Source: Rubrivivax sp.
GTDB lineage: Bacteria; Pseudomonadota; Gammaproteobacteria; Burkholderiales; Burkholderiaceae
Assembly: GCA_004211235.1 (NCBI GenBank)
Contig: SEEY01000266.1
Location: 1-6,028 of the forward strand
Length of the DNA stretch: 6,028 bases
Reading direction: 5' to 3'
Positions within the stretch are counted from its first letter, which is position 1. Each line of letters opens with the position of its first letter. The translations under genes were made by a program, and so were the position numbers. This document shows positions 6,027-6,028 of the stretch, one piece after another. The notes under the pieces are model-generated. The model had not been told where the DNA came from. It saw only the letters and a list, made by a program, of their open reading frames with translations, and did no database searches.

Positions 6027-6028
6027 GT

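Overview
The window is high-GC, compactly coded DNA. Codon choice (C or G at most third positions) and the protein families point to a proteobacterium. A Burkholderiales-type betaproteobacterium is my best guess, inferred from general resemblance and not from any marker gene. All three regions are chromosomal in style. I see no mobile element, tRNA, rRNA or CRISPR array.

Region 1 (1-1385, minus strand) is part of a D-galactonate catabolic operon. dgoD (D-galactonate dehydratase, complete, 382 aa) is followed, with a one-base stop/start overlap, by the first 79 codons of dgoK (2-dehydro-3-deoxygalactonokinase), which runs off the left edge. Together they convert D-galactonate to 2-keto-3-deoxy-galactonate and then to its 6-phosphate. 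The aldolase expected next (dgoA) would lie outside the window.

Region 2 (1386-1710) has no long gene but is dense in signals. Three separate inverted repeats lie between the dgoD start and a good plus-strand sigma70-type promoter (1538-1565). One resembles a LacI/GalR-family operator. The promoter is followed by a Shine-Dalgarno sequence and a 34-codon ORF (1599-1703) for a small hydrophobic protein with one possible membrane segment. I do not recognise this protein. It runs convergent with, and only 7 bp from, the end of the kinase gene.

Region 3 (1711-6028, minus strand) holds two adjacent hybrid histidine kinase genes with a 2-bp gap, almost certainly cotranscribed. The upstream one (5' end beyond the right edge) ends as dimerisation helix - HATPase - REC - REC - REC. 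The downstream one (816 aa) is REC - coiled coil - PAS - HisKA - HATPase - REC - REC. The pair therefore carries at least six receiver domains for two kinase cores. This suggests a multistep or branched phosphorelay, with the N-terminal receiver of the second kinase a plausible input from the first. No histidine phosphotransfer (HPt) domain or DNA-binding output domain is visible.

The most notable parts are the unannotated small protein with its own promoter and palindromic control region, and the six-receiver kinase pair in which several receivers deviate from the canonical motif.
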